Both the position numbers and the translations under genes were made by a program. A DNA stretch of 64,000 nt. Source: Pseudomonas sp. P8_241 (GTDB lineage: Bacteria > Pseudomonadota > Gammaproteobacteria > Pseudomonadales > Pseudomonadaceae). The stretch spans positions 5,458,501 through 5,522,500 of the forward strand of contig NZ_CP125377.1 in assembly GCF_034008315.1 (NCBI RefSeq), read 5' to 3'. The notes under the pieces were generated by a model. The model did not search any database. It was not told where the DNA came from and saw nothing but the letters and a program-made list of their open reading frames with translations. This document shows, piece after piece, positions 36,652 through 47,283 of this stretch (the stretch's first letter is position 1; every line of letters begins with the position of its first letter).

Positions 36652-37833
36652 TTACCGCTCGATCAGCGCAATGCGCTTGTTGTACCAGTTCATCAGCAGG
36701 GAAATGCTGATACTGATCGCCAGGTACACGCTCATGGTGATCGCAATCACCTCGATCGCCTGGCCGGTCTGGTTGAGCACGGTCCCGGCAAACAGCGAGA
36801 CCATTTCCGGGTAGCCGATACCGGCCGCCAGCGAAGAGTTTTTCGCCAGGTTCAGGTATTGGCTGGTCAGCGGTGGAATGATGACGCGCAGGGCTTGCGG
36901 GATGATGACCTTGCGCAGGGTCGGACCGTTGCGCAGGCCCAGGGAATGCGCCGCTTCGGTCTGGCCGTGGCTGACCGATTTGATGCCCGAACGCACAATC
37001 TCGGCGATGAACGCCGCGGTGTAGACCGTCAGGGCCAGGGTCAACGCCAGCAGTTCCGGAATCAACACCCAGCCACCGACGAAATTGAAGCCTTGCAACT
37101 TGGGCATTTCCCAATGCACTGGCGCGCCGAAAATCAGTGCACACAGCGTCGGGATCACCAGGAACAGCGCCAGGCCGACCCAGACCTTGTGGAAGGGTAC
37201 GCCCGTCGCTTCGAAGCGCTTGTTGGCCCACCGGTTCATCAGCACGATGGCGACGATGGCCACCACGACGCTCGCCACGAACGGCCAGAAACCGTCCGCC
37301 ATCAACGCCGCCGGCATGTTCAAGCCACGGCTGCTGACGAAGAAAGTGTCGCCGAAGTTATGACTGTTGCGCGGTCCCGGCATGGTCAGGAACACCGCGA
37401 AGTACCAGAACAGAATCTGCAGCAGCGGTGGAATGTTACGGAAGACTTCCACGTACACCGTCGCCAGCTTGGCGATGATCCAGTTCTTCGACAGCCTTGC
37501 CACACCGACGATGAATCCGAGGATCGTCGCCAGGATCACGCCGATGAAGGTCACCAGCAGCGTGTTGAGCAGGCCGATGACAAACACCCTGGCATAACTG
37601 TCCGCTTCGGTGTAATCGATCAGATGTTGAGCGATGCCGAAACCGGCACTGCGCTCCAGAAAGTCAAAACCGGAGGTAATGCCCCGGTGTTGCAGATTGG
37701 TCTGAGTGTTATCGAACAGATACCAGCCCAGCGAGACCACCCCGATAATCGTGATGATCTGAAATACCCACGCACGCACTCGCGGATCGCTGAGGCTGAG
37801 CCTCTGCTTGGGTGCGCCGATTGAATTTTGCAT
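36652..37833 (-). CDS. aapQ: General L-amino acid ABC transporter permease AapQ
   Basis: 393-residue permease partner of AapM. Start MQNSIGAPKQRLSLSDPRVRA in two parts; membrane helices span about 25-385 with the large loop after the first helix. The EAA loop is TEAAHSLGLRNGPTLRKVII. It follows aapJ across a 65-bp gap that contains a strong hairpin. Confidence 0.94.
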   Translation of the reverse strand: MQNSIGAPKQRLSLSDPRVRAWVFQIITIIGVVSLGWYLFDNTQTNLQHRGITSGFDFLERSAGFGIAQHLIDYTEADSYARVFVIGLLNTLLVTFIGVILATILGFIVGVARLSKNWIIAKLATVYVEVFRNIPPLLQILFWYFAVFLTMPGPRNSHNFGDTFFVSSRGLNMPAALMADGFWPFVASVVVAIVAIVLMNRWANKRFEATGVPFHKVWVGLALFLVIPTLCALIFGAPVHWEMPKLQGFNFVGGWVLIPELLALTLALTVYTAAFIAEIVRSGIKSVSHGQTEAAHSLGLRNGPTLRKVIIPQALRVIIPPLTSQYLNLAKNSSLAAGIGYPEMVSLFAGTVLNQTGQAIEVIAITMSVYLAISISISLLMNWYNKRIALIER

Positions 37834-37862
37834 GTAGTGCCCCGCAAATAATGGAACAGAAC

Positions 37863-37891
37863 ATCACCCGGTGGTTGGCCCACCGGGTGAT
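37863..37891 (-). terminator. Intercistronic hairpin between aapJ and aapQ
   Basis: ATCACCCGGTGG and CCACCGGGTGAT form a perfect 12-bp stem with a 5-nt loop and no T-run. It probably acts as a partial attenuator or 3'-end stabiliser of the aapJ message rather than a full stop. Confidence 0.8.
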
Positions 37892-37898
37892 AGAACCA

Positions 37899-38930
37899 TC
37901 AGCGCACTGGTGGTGCGTATTGAATGCCGCCAGCGTTCCACAGAGCGTTCAGCCCGCGGTCGATTTCCAGCGGAGTGCTCTTGCCGAGGTTTTTCTCGAA
38001 CACTTCGCCGTAGTTGCCGACTTGTTTGATGATCTGTACCACCCAGTCTTTCTTCACTTTCAGGTCTTTGCCGTATTCACCGTCGGTACCCAGCAGACGA
38101 GCTACGTCCGGGTTCTTGGTGCCCTTGGCTTCAGCTTCGACGTTCTGCGAAGTGATGCCGGCTTCTTCAGCGTTGAGCATGGCGTAGCCAGTCCAGCGCA
38201 CGATGGCCAGCCACTCGTCGTCGCCATTACGCACGACCGGGCCCAGCGGTTCCTTGGAAATGGTTTCCGGCAGAACCACGTAGTCCTTCGGCGCGGCCAG
38301 CTTGCTGCGCTGGGCGAACAGTTGGGACTTGTCGGAAGTCAGCACGTCGCAACGACCGGATTCCAGCGACTTGGCGCTTTCATCGGAGGTGTCGAAAGTG
38401 ATCGGGGTGTATTTCAGACCGTTGCCACGGAAGTAGTCGGAAACGTTCAGCTCGGTGGTGGTACCGGCCTGGATGCAGATGGTCGCGCCATCCAGCTCTT
38501 TGGCGCTTTTCACGCCGAGCTTGTTGTTCACCAGGAAGCCGATGCCGTCGTAGTAGGTGATGAAACCCGGGAATTTCAGGCCCATGCCGGCGTCACGGGA
38601 GCTGGTCATGGTGGTGTTGCGCGACAGGATGTCGATTTCGCCGGACTGCAGCGCGGTGAAGCGCTCCTTGGCGTTCAACTGACTGAACTTGACCTTGGTC
38701 GCGTCACCGAACACGGCAGCGGCCACAGCGCGGCAATAGTCAGCATCGATACCGACGATCTTGCCGGTGGAATCCGGAACCGAGAAGCCTGGCAGACCAT
38801 CGCTGACGCCACACTGCACGAAACCTTTCTTCATCACTGCATCCAGGGTTGCGCCCGCCTGGGCAAACCCGCTGACACCGAGTACTGCGGCTGCAGTCAC
38901 GATCGCCAGGGTGGATTTCAACATCTTCAT
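37899..38930 (-). CDS. aapJ: General L-amino acid ABC transporter binding protein AapJ
   Basis: 343-residue periplasmic binding protein: signal peptide MKMLKSTLAIVTAAAVLGVS with cleavage after FAQA, then GATLDAVMKKGFVQCGVSDG and the Asp/Arg residues of family 3 binding proteins (GFSVPDSTGKIVGIDADYCR, with VLSRNTTMTSSRD as ILSRNTTMTSSRD). The length and order identify AapJ/BztA. GGAGGTTTGA before the ATG is a very strong ribosome site, as expected for a protein needed in excess over the permease. Confidence 0.95.
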   Translation of the reverse strand: MKMLKSTLAIVTAAAVLGVSGFAQAGATLDAVMKKGFVQCGVSDGLPGFSVPDSTGKIVGIDADYCRAVAAAVFGDATKVKFSQLNAKERFTALQSGEIDILSRNTTMTSSRDAGMGLKFPGFITYYDGIGFLVNNKLGVKSAKELDGATICIQAGTTTELNVSDYFRGNGLKYTPITFDTSDESAKSLESGRCDVLTSDKSQLFAQRSKLAAPKDYVVLPETISKEPLGPVVRNGDDEWLAIVRWTGYAMLNAEEAGITSQNVEAEAKGTKNPDVARLLGTDGEYGKDLKVKKDWVVQIIKQVGNYGEVFEKNLGKSTPLEIDRGLNALWNAGGIQYAPPVR

Positions 38931-40054
<1,124 letters not shown>

Positions 40055-40145
40055 TCGAATACGTTTAAAAGCGCCCTTTGATCCATCCCTCTACGCCGCG
40101 CCCGATTCTTGCATTACACTGGCCGGCACTTAACCAATTGATGAG

Positions 40146-41633
40146 ATGACCGTGCTCAAAGCACTCAAGAAAATGTTCGGTAAAAGCGAGACTGAGCAAC
40201 TCGCGCCAGTCACCAGCGCTCCGTCTCACAGTCCCAGCCACCGCACCGACGGTAATCAGCCTGGCCGGACCGCCTCAGTCGCGGCACCGACACACGAGCC
40301 GCAGAGCGCTCCGGCAACTGAGCCTGCCGCACCAATGGCCTCCGAGCAATCGCACGCTGAAGCGCAAAAACCCGCCAGGCCACGGCGTGAACCAAAGCCG
40401 AAAGCCCCGGTCATCCCGTGGAAACTCGAAGACTTCGTCGTCGAACCCCAGGAAGGCAAAACCCGCTTCCACGATTTCAAACTCGCCCCTGAACTGATGC
40501 ACGCCATCCAGGATCTGGGTTTTCCGTATTGCACGCCGATCCAGGCTCAGGTGCTGGGCTACACCCTCGCCGGCAAAGACGCTATCGGCCGCGCTCAGAC
40601 CGGTACCGGCAAAACCGCCGCGTTCCTGGTCTCGATCATCACCCAGCTGCTGCAAACCCCGCCGCCGAAAGAGCGCTACATGGGTGAACCGCGCGCGTTG
40701 ATCATCGCCCCGACCCGTGAGCTGGTGGTGCAGATCGCCAAGGACGCGGCTGACTTGACCAAGTACACCGGCCTCAACGTCATGACGTTTGTCGGCGGCA
40801 TGGACTTCGACAAGCAGCTCAAGCACCTCGAAGCCCGTCACTGCGACATCCTCGTCGCTACGCCGGGCCGTTTGCTGGACTTCAACCAGCGCGGCGACGT
40901 GCACCTGGATATGGTTGAAGTCATGGTGCTGGACGAAGCCGACCGCATGCTCGACATGGGCTTCATCCCGCAAGTACGCCAGATCATTCGCCAGACCCCG
41001 CCGAAGTCCGAGCGTCAGACGCTGTTGTTCTCCGCGACCTTCACCGAAGACGTGATGAACCTGGCCAAGCAATGGACCACCGACCCGTCGATCGTCGAGA
41101 TCGAGTCGCAAAACGTGGCCAACGAAAACGTCGAGCAGCACATCTACGCGGTGGCCGGCGCAGATAAATACAAACTGCTCTACAACCTCGTCAACGACAA
41201 CGGTTGGGAGCGGGTCATCGTGTTCGCCAACCGCAAAGATGAAGTGCGGCGCATCGAAGAACGCCTGGTGCGTGACGGCATCAACGCCGCGCAACTGTCC
41301 GGCGACGTGCCGCAGCACAAGCGCATCAAGACGCTGGAAGGTTTCCGCGAAGGCAAGATCCGCGTACTGGTCGCCACCGACGTGGCCGGTCGCGGCATCC
41401 ACATCGATGGCATCAGCCACGTGATCAACTTCACCCTGCCGGAAGTTCCGGACGACTACGTGCACCGCATCGGCCGAACCGGTCGCGCCGGTGCCGATGG
41501 TGTATCCATCAGTTTTGCCGGTGAAGACGATTCCTACCAGTTGCCGTCCATCGAGGCGCTGCTGGGCAAGAAAATCAGCTGCGAAACCCCTCCGACGCAT
41601 CTGCTGCGGGCGGTTGAGCGCAAGCGTCCTTAA
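40146..41633 (+). CDS. rhlB: ATP-dependent RNA helicase RhlB
   Basis: 495-residue DEAD-box helicase. A disordered Ala/Pro/Glu-rich N-terminal tail of about 100 residues precedes the core, as in pseudomonad RhlB. Core motifs: Q motif [11 protein letters not shown], Walker [31 protein letters not shown] in [16 protein letters not shown], and [10 protein letters not shown]. It unwinds RNA, in E. coli within the degradosome. Terminator 20 bp downstream. Confidence 0.95.
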   Translation: MTVLKALKKMFGKSETEQLAPVTSAPSHSPSHRTDGNQPGRTASVAAPTHEPQSAPATEPAAPMASEQSHAEAQKPARPRREPKPKAPVIPWKLEDFVVEPQEGKTRFHDFKLAPELMHAIQDLGFPYCTPIQAQVLGYTLAGKDAIGRAQTGTGKTAAFLVSIITQLLQTPPPKERYMGEPRALIIAPTRELVVQIAKDAADLTKYTGLNVMTFVGGMDFDKQLKHLEARHCDILVATPGRLLDFNQRGDVHLDMVEVMVLDEADRMLDMGFIPQVRQIIRQTPPKSERQTLLFSATFTEDVMNLAKQWTTDPSIVEIESQNVANENVEQHIYAVAGADKYKLLYNLVNDNGWERVIVFANRKDEVRRIEERLVRDGINAAQLSGDVPQHKRIKTLEGFREGKIRVLVATDVAGRGIHIDGISHVINFTLPEVPDDYVHRIGRTGRAGADGVSISFAGEDDSYQLPSIEALLGKKISCETPPTHLLRAVERKRP

Positions 41634-41653
41634 CGGACTCCTTGCAGAAAGAG

Positions 41654-41684
41654 GCGCAGCCGGAAACGGTCTGCGCTTTTTTTT
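41654..41684 (+). terminator. rhlB terminator
   Basis: GCGCAG and CTGCGC stem extended by CCG/CGG around a short loop and followed by T8. Confidence 0.93.
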
Positions 41685-41722
41685 CGTCTGGATTTTTCAA
41701 CAGGCGCTTGCTCGCAACAACT

Positions 41723-41746
41723 AAAAGTCCATAATGGACAAATTAG
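41723..41746. promoter_or_regulatory. Candidate DauR operator upstream of dauB
   Basis: AAAAG followed by the perfect palindrome GTCCATAATGGAC (41727-41739). The same AAAAGTCCA-N2-ATGGA pattern precedes the binding-protein gene at 45675-45698. It ends 26 bp upstream of the dauB start. Confidence 0.55.
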
Positions 41747-41772
41747 TTTAATTCGAGTGTTCGGAGCCGACC

Positions 41773-42717
41773 ATGTCCAGTACGCCCCATGTGATCAACC
41801 AATCCCAGGCTCGCGAGTTACTGGCGCAAGTCGACGTTCCGCAGATCCTGCGCAAACTGTTTCATGACCTGGCGTCGAGGCAAGCCGTGCAACCGGCGCA
41901 GCAACTGGTTGAGTTTCCGCAGGGTGCGGGCGACTTCATCAACTATCTGGGTGTGCTGGCGGAAGACGGTGTCTATGGGGTCAAGACCTCTCCGTATATC
42001 GTGCGCGAGCAAGGCCCGCTGGTGACGGCGTGGACGCTGCTGATGTCGATGCAAACCGGGCAGCCACTGTTGCTTTGCGATGCCGGTGAATTGACCACTG
42101 CTCGCACCGCTGCAACGACGGCTGTTGCGGTCGATGCACTCGCTCCGTTGCACGCCACTCGCCTGGCGATAATCGGCAGCGGCAAGGTTGCCCAGGCACA
42201 TCTGCATTACGTGAAGGGATTGCGTGACTGGCAGAGCATCAGCGTGTATTCGCCGAGCCTGGGTGAAGATGCCGAAACCGTGAGCCTGCTGAAAAACATC
42301 GAGCCACGCCTGAACATCGCGGACAGTCGAGAAGCCGCTGTTCAGGAGGCCGACGTGATCATGCTGTGCACATCTTCCGCCGGACCTGTGATCGACCCGT
42401 CAACTTTGCGCAAACCCGCGCTGATCACCTCCATCAGCACCAACGCACCGCGTGCCCACGAAGTGCCACCGAAGAGCCTCAATGATATGCAGGTGTTCTG
42501 CGACTATCGCCTGACCACACCAGGTTCGGCCGGTGAAATGCTGATCGCCGCCGAAGAGCACGGTTGGGACAACAGCGCGATTGTCGGTGACTTGCCTGAC
42601 CTGATCAGCAAAAAAGTACAGCGTCCGGACTATGACCGGCACGTGTTCTTCCGCTCGATCGGCCTGGGCCTGGAAGACATTGCGCTGGCCAATGCGATCT
42701 ATCGCCTATCTCACTAA
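41773..42717 (+). CDS. dauB: NAD(P)H-dependent anabolic L-arginine dehydrogenase DauB
   Basis: 314-residue member of the ornithine cyclodeaminase/mu-crystallin family with a Rossmann core (LAIIGSGKVAQAHLHYVKGL near residue 136). In P. aeruginosa DauB reduces 2-ketoarginine with ammonia to L-arginine, completing D-to-L conversion together with DauA. The assignment rests on the family plus the gene order dauB-dauA-dauR, which is the same here. It begins MSSTPHVINQSQARELLAQV with GGAGCCGACC upstream. Confidence 0.88.
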   Translation: MSSTPHVINQSQARELLAQVDVPQILRKLFHDLASRQAVQPAQQLVEFPQGAGDFINYLGVLAEDGVYGVKTSPYIVREQGPLVTAWTLLMSMQTGQPLLLCDAGELTTARTAATTAVAVDALAPLHATRLAIIGSGKVAQAHLHYVKGLRDWQSISVYSPSLGEDAETVSLLKNIEPRLNIADSREAAVQEADVIMLCTSSAGPVIDPSTLRKPALITSISTNAPRAHEVPPKSLNDMQVFCDYRLTTPGSAGEMLIAAEEHGWDNSAIVGDLPDLISKKVQRPDYDRHVFFRSIGLGLEDIALANAIYRLSH

Positions 42718-42727
42718 CACCACAACC

Positions 42728-43987
<1,260 letters not shown>

Positions 43988-44075
43988 TCGTTGCCCGCAG
44001 GTGACGTGCCCACACGATTACGGCACACTTTCAGCGCCCTCCCATGGGCGCTGACGCTGCCTGGAGCTCCACTGT

Positions 44076-44717
44076 ATGAACGCCCCTGAAACCGACACGG
44101 CCCTGAACAACACCTCTCTGGATAACTTCCGGGCGATCGCCGATGCCATCGCCACGTTGTTCTTTCCCCATGCCGAGGTGGTGCTGCACGACCTGCGCAC
44201 GCAAAAGGTCGACTACATCGCCAACAACCTGTCAAAACGGGAAATCGGCGATGACTCGGCGCTGGAAGACATGCTCAGCGATGACGTCAGCGAACGAAAC
44301 ATCGGGCCGTACGAAAAGCTCAACTGGGATGGTCAGAAGATTCGCAGCCTCAGCACCGTTTTGCGCGACAGCGAAGGTCATCCGCTGGCGGTGTTGTGCA
44401 TCAACCTGAATATTTCGCTGTTCGAAAATGCCAAGGCCGCACTGGACCTGTTCCTGTCGCCGACCAAGTTGATCCCGCAACCGGATTCACTGTTTCGCGA
44501 TGACTGGCAGGAACGGATCAACACCTTCCTGCACGCCTGGCTGCGCGAACGCCAGCTGAGCCTGAACGTCCTGACCCGCGACCACAAACGTGAACTGGTG
44601 TTGGCGCTGCACGCCGAAGGCGCGTTCAAGGGAAAAAGCGCCTCGAACTACGTGGCCAATGTGCTGAACATGGGGCGGGCGACGGTGTACAAGCATTTGA
44701 AGGAATTGAAGGGCTGA
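44076..44717 (+). CDS. dauR: YheO-type transcriptional repressor DauR
   Basis: 213 residues: an N-terminal PAS-like YheO domain (about 15-125, FRAIADAIATLFFPHAEVVL, RDSEGHPLAVLCINLNIS) and a C-terminal helix-turn-helix (about 150-210, NYVANVLNMGRATVYKHLKE). In P. aeruginosa DauR represses dauBAR, and 2-ketoarginine relieves this. The position after dauA supports orthology. It should act on the dyad at 41727 and probably on the matching site at 45683. Confidence 0.9.
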   Translation: MNAPETDTALNNTSLDNFRAIADAIATLFFPHAEVVLHDLRTQKVDYIANNLSKREIGDDSALEDMLSDDVSERNIGPYEKLNWDGQKIRSLSTVLRDSEGHPLAVLCINLNISLFENAKAALDLFLSPTKLIPQPDSLFRDDWQERINTFLHAWLRERQLSLNVLTRDHKRELVLALHAEGAFKGKSASNYVANVLNMGRATVYKHLKELKG

Positions 44718-44741
44718 TCATTTGCAGGGATTGTTCCGGCC

Positions 44742-44818
44742 CCATCGCCAGCAGGCTGGCTCCCACATGGATTTTCGGTGTACACAAAACCTGTGGGAGC
44801 TAGCCTGCTAGCGATGGC
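44742..44818. repeat. REP doublet, copy 1 of a 77-bp direct repeat
   Basis: CCATCGCCAGCAGGCTGGC...GAGCTAGCCTGCTAGCGATGG. The whole 77-bp unit is repeated at 45788-45864 with only two substitutions. Confidence 0.9.
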
Positions 44819-44824
44819 GTTTGA

Positions 44825-45601
44825 TCAGTCGCCGTAGATGTCGGACTTGAAATACTTGTCCGAAATCTTCTGATACTCGCCATTGGCACGAATACCATCA
44901 ATGGCTGTGTTCAGCTCACTGACCAACTCACCATTGCCTTTGCGCACCGCGATCCCGGCGCCCTCACCCACGTATTTCGGGTCTTTCAGCTCCGGCCCGA
45001 CAAAGGCGTAACCCTTGCCACGCGGCATCTGCAGGAAGTCGTTCAGAGGAATGGTGTCGGCAAAAATCGCATCAAGGCGACCGGCGGCCAGGTCCATGTA
45101 GATCTCTTCGTTGTTGCTGTAGCGCTTGACGTTGATACCCTTGGGTTCAAACACCTCAGTGGCATAACGGTCAGTAGTGGTTGCACGCTGCACACCGATG
45201 TTCTTGCCTTTAAGGCTGGCGTACTGGTCGTCAACGACGGCGCCGTCCTTCATCACCAGGCGCGACGAAGTGAAATAGTACTTGTGGGTGAAATCCACCG
45301 ACTTCTTGCGGTCTTCGTTGATGGTCATGGACGACAGCGCCATGTCGATTTTCTTCACTTTCAAAGAAGGAATCAGACCGTCGAACTCACCTTCGACCCA
45401 CACACACTTGACCTTCATCTGCGCGCACAAGGCATTGCCGATGTCGTAGTCAAAACCGACGATTTCACCTTTATCACTCTTGGATGCGAACGGCGGATAA
45501 GCCGCTTCAATACCGATGCGCAGGGTTTTCTCGGCGGCAAACACAGAGCTGCACGCCAACAGGCTCAGGGCCAGACCGGTGATGAGGGGAAACTTCTTCA
45601 T
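44825..45601 (-). CDS. Periplasmic basic amino acid-binding protein (ArgT/LAO-like)
   Basis: 258-residue family 3 binding protein: signal peptide [22 protein letters not shown], mature start [20 protein letters not shown], signature [21 protein letters not shown], and [23 protein letters not shown]. These match lysine/arginine/ornithine-binding proteins. It converges on dauR; an equivalent gene stands beside dauBAR in P. aeruginosa. No permease is adjacent, so it would use another transporter. A DauR-like dyad lies 82 bp upstream of its start. Confidence 0.88.
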   Translation of the reverse strand: MKKFPLITGLALSLLACSSVFAAEKTLRIGIEAAYPPFASKSDKGEIVGFDYDIGNALCAQMKVKCVWVEGEFDGLIPSLKVKKIDMALSSMTINEDRKKSVDFTHKYYFTSSRLVMKDGAVVDDQYASLKGKNIGVQRATTTDRYATEVFEPKGINVKRYSNNEEIYMDLAAGRLDAIFADTIPLNDFLQMPRGKGYAFVGPELKDPKYVGEGAGIAVRKGNGELVSELNTAIDGIRANGEYQKISDKYFKSDIYGD

Positions 45602-45674
45602 GTTCGTTTTCTCGCGGTTGTTGTTGGTTTGGCAAGACAGAAGAAAAAGCTGAAACGGGGAAACCTTTGTTGTA

Positions 45675-45698
45675 CTTATAATTCCATACTGGACTTTT
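45675..45698. promoter_or_regulatory. Candidate DauR operator upstream of the basic amino acid-binding protein gene
   Basis: On the minus strand AAAAGTCCAGTATGGA, containing the dyad TCCA-N3-TGGA (45683-45693), directly followed by a TATAAG box. It shares its first nine bases and the ATGGA half with the dauB site. Confidence 0.5.
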
Positions 45699-45787
45699 AT
45701 GTATAAATCGTCAATGAGGCAAATGCAGCCCGTTCCGGTCGATGGTCGGGTGGTGAATCATCAAGATTTTTAGAGGTGCATATGACG

Positions 45788-45864
45788 CCATCGCCAGCAG
45801 GCTGGCTCCCACATGGATTTGCGGTGCACACAAAACCTGTGGGAGCTAGCCTGCTAGCGATGGC
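45788..45864. repeat. REP doublet, copy 2 of a 77-bp direct repeat
   Basis: Same orientation as, and 75 of 77 bases identical to, the unit at 44742-44818. It lies between moaE and the binding-protein gene. Confidence 0.9.
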
Positions 45865-45886
45865 TGATTGAAGTGCACTGCAGAGG

Positions 45887-46339
45887 TTATTTGTTCCAGC
45901 GATCCGCCGCCGCATGATCGCTGTCACGCCCCTCGACCCAGCGCGGCCCGTCGCTGGTGTTTTCCTTCTTCCAGAACGGTGCACGGGTTTTCAGGTAGTC
46001 CATGACAAAGGCGCAGGCATCGAACGCCGCCTGACGGTGAGCACTGGCGGCACCGACGAAGACGATCGGCTCGCCCGGCTCCAGGGCACCGATGCGATGC
46101 AGCACCTCCAGCTTGAGCAACGGCCAGCGCTGCTCGGCTTCGATGGCGATCTTGCCAAGGGCTTTTTCGGTCATGCCCGGGTAGTGCTCAAGGAACATCC
46201 CCGCAACGTCTAACCCGTCATTGAAGTCGCGGACGTAGCCGACAAAACTCACCACCGCGCCTACGCCGACATTGGCATCGTGCATGGCGTTGACCTCGGC
46301 CCCTGGGTCGAACGGCGTGGACTGCACGCGAATGGCCAT
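45887..46339 (-). CDS. moaE: Molybdopterin synthase catalytic subunit MoaE
   Basis: 150 residues. MoaE transfers sulfur from the MoaD C-terminus to precursor Z to make molybdopterin. Typical segments: VGAVVSFVGYVRDFNDG, LEHYPGMTEKALGKIA, HRIGALEPGEPIVFVG, SAHRQAAFDACAFVMDYLKT and the catalytic-type Lys in APFWKKE. It follows moaD by 3 bp, completing moaC-moaD-moaE. Confidence 0.97.
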   Translation of the reverse strand: MAIRVQSTPFDPGAEVNAMHDANVGVGAVVSFVGYVRDFNDGLDVAGMFLEHYPGMTEKALGKIAIEAEQRWPLLKLEVLHRIGALEPGEPIVFVGAASAHRQAAFDACAFVMDYLKTRAPFWKKENTSDGPRWVEGRDSDHAAADRWNK

Positions 46340-46342
46340 GGT

Positions 46343-46585
46343 TCAGCCTCCGGTTACAGTCGGGAAGAACGCCACTTCGTCACCGTCGCTCACCGGTTCG
46401 TCTAACTGACACAGATCCTCGTTGCGGGCGCACATCAGATTCTGCTCTCTCAATACATCCGCACCATCACGCTGAGCCAGCAACGCACGGACGTCATCGA
46501 CGGTCGCGAACTGGCCTTCCACCTTTACCGAATCCACACCCAGCGCTTCACGATAACGAGCAAAAAACTTCACGGTGATGTTCAT
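46343..46585 (-). CDS. moaD: Molybdopterin synthase sulfur carrier subunit MoaD
   Basis: 80 residues, ubiquitin-like. It begins [20 protein letters not shown] and ends FFPTVTGG; the terminal GG is the thiocarboxylate attachment site. The ATG overlaps the moaC stop (ATGA), so translation is coupled. Frames further upstream fall inside moaC. Confidence 0.97.
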   Translation of the reverse strand: MNITVKFFARYREALGVDSVKVEGQFATVDDVRALLAQRDGADVLREQNLMCARNEDLCQLDEPVSDGDEVAFFPTVTGG

Positions 46586-47055
46586 GACGGGTCCGCCTGG
46601 AAATGCCCGCTCTTGCCGCCGACTTTCTCCAGCAAGCGTACGCTTTCGATGGTCATGCCACGGTCCACGGCCTTGCACATGTCATAGATAGTCAGCGCCG
46701 CGACGCTGGCCGCGGTCAGGGCTTCCATCTCGACACCGGTCTGCCCGGACAGCTTGCAGCGCGCCACAATGCGCACGCAGTCGTCGCCTTCGGCACTGAG
46801 TTCGACTTTCACGCCGGTCAGCATCAACGGGTGGCACAGAGGAATCAGATCGCTGGTTTTTTTCGCTGCCTGAATGCCGGCAATACGCGCTACGGCAAAC
46901 ACATCGCCCTTGGGATGACCGCCGCTGACGATCATCTGCAGGGTTTCGGGGAGCATGCGCACCAGCGCTTGGGCCGTCGCCTCACGGAACGTCACGGCTT
47001 TTTCAGTGACGTCGACCATGTTGGCGCGACCTTGGGAATCGAGATGAGTCAGCAC
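46582..47055 (-). CDS. moaC: Cyclic pyranopterin monophosphate synthase MoaC
   Basis: 157 residues, standard MoaC length. With MoaA it converts GTP to cyclic pyranopterin monophosphate. Motifs: [35 protein letters not shown] (active-site His/Lys region), [20 protein letters not shown] and [17 protein letters not shown]. The start is GTG at 47055 with AGGAG upstream; this ribosome site is half of a perfect 14-nt palindrome. Confidence 0.97.
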   Translation of the reverse strand: MLTHLDSQGRANMVDVTEKAVTFREATAQALVRMLPETLQMIVSGGHPKGDVFAVARIAGIQAAKKTSDLIPLCHPLMLTGVKVELSAEGDDCVRIVARCKLSGQTGVEMEALTAASVAALTIYDMCKAVDRGMTIESVRLLEKVGGKSGHFQADPS

Positions 47056-47062
47056 GGGATTA

Positions 47063-47076
47063 CTCCTGATCAGGAG
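47063..47076 (-). promoter_or_regulatory. Palindrome covering the moaC ribosome-binding site
   Basis: CTCCTGATCAGGAG. In the moaC mRNA the AGGAG Shine-Dalgarno can pair with CTCCT across a GATC loop. It may also be a protein-binding dyad. Confidence 0.45.
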
Positions 47077-47135
47077 CGTCGATTGTAAACCTGCGGGTCA
47101 ATTTTTCGCACGCACGATTATCGGACGTACCACAA

Positions 47136-47223
47136 CCTGTAGGAGCTGGCTTGCCGGCGATGGCGGACTCGAGTTCACCGCAAGGCTCATGGCCCCATCG
47201 CTGGCAAGCCAGCTCCTACAGGG
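47136..47223. repeat. REP doublet (GAGCTGGCTTGCCGGCGATGG type)
   Basis: Arms 47136-47166 and 47192-47223, inverted. It lies between phoH and moaC. Confidence 0.85.
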
Positions 47224-47236
47224 TTTTGCGTACGGC

Positions 47237-47275
47237 AAAAAAAACGGGCGGCCCGCGAGGGCCGCCCGGTTTTGG
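47237..47275 (-). terminator. phoH terminator
   Basis: CGGGCGGCC and GGCCGCCCG stem, followed on the minus strand by a run of T residues. It lies 9 bp after the phoH stop. Confidence 0.92.
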
Positions 47276-47283
47276 TGATGCAG

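Noticed and set aside
37863..37891. A rho-independent terminator ending transcription after aapJ
   Set aside because: The stem lacks a T-run and the permease genes follow within 65 bp on the same strand without another promoter visible; annotated as an intercistronic hairpin with partial effect.
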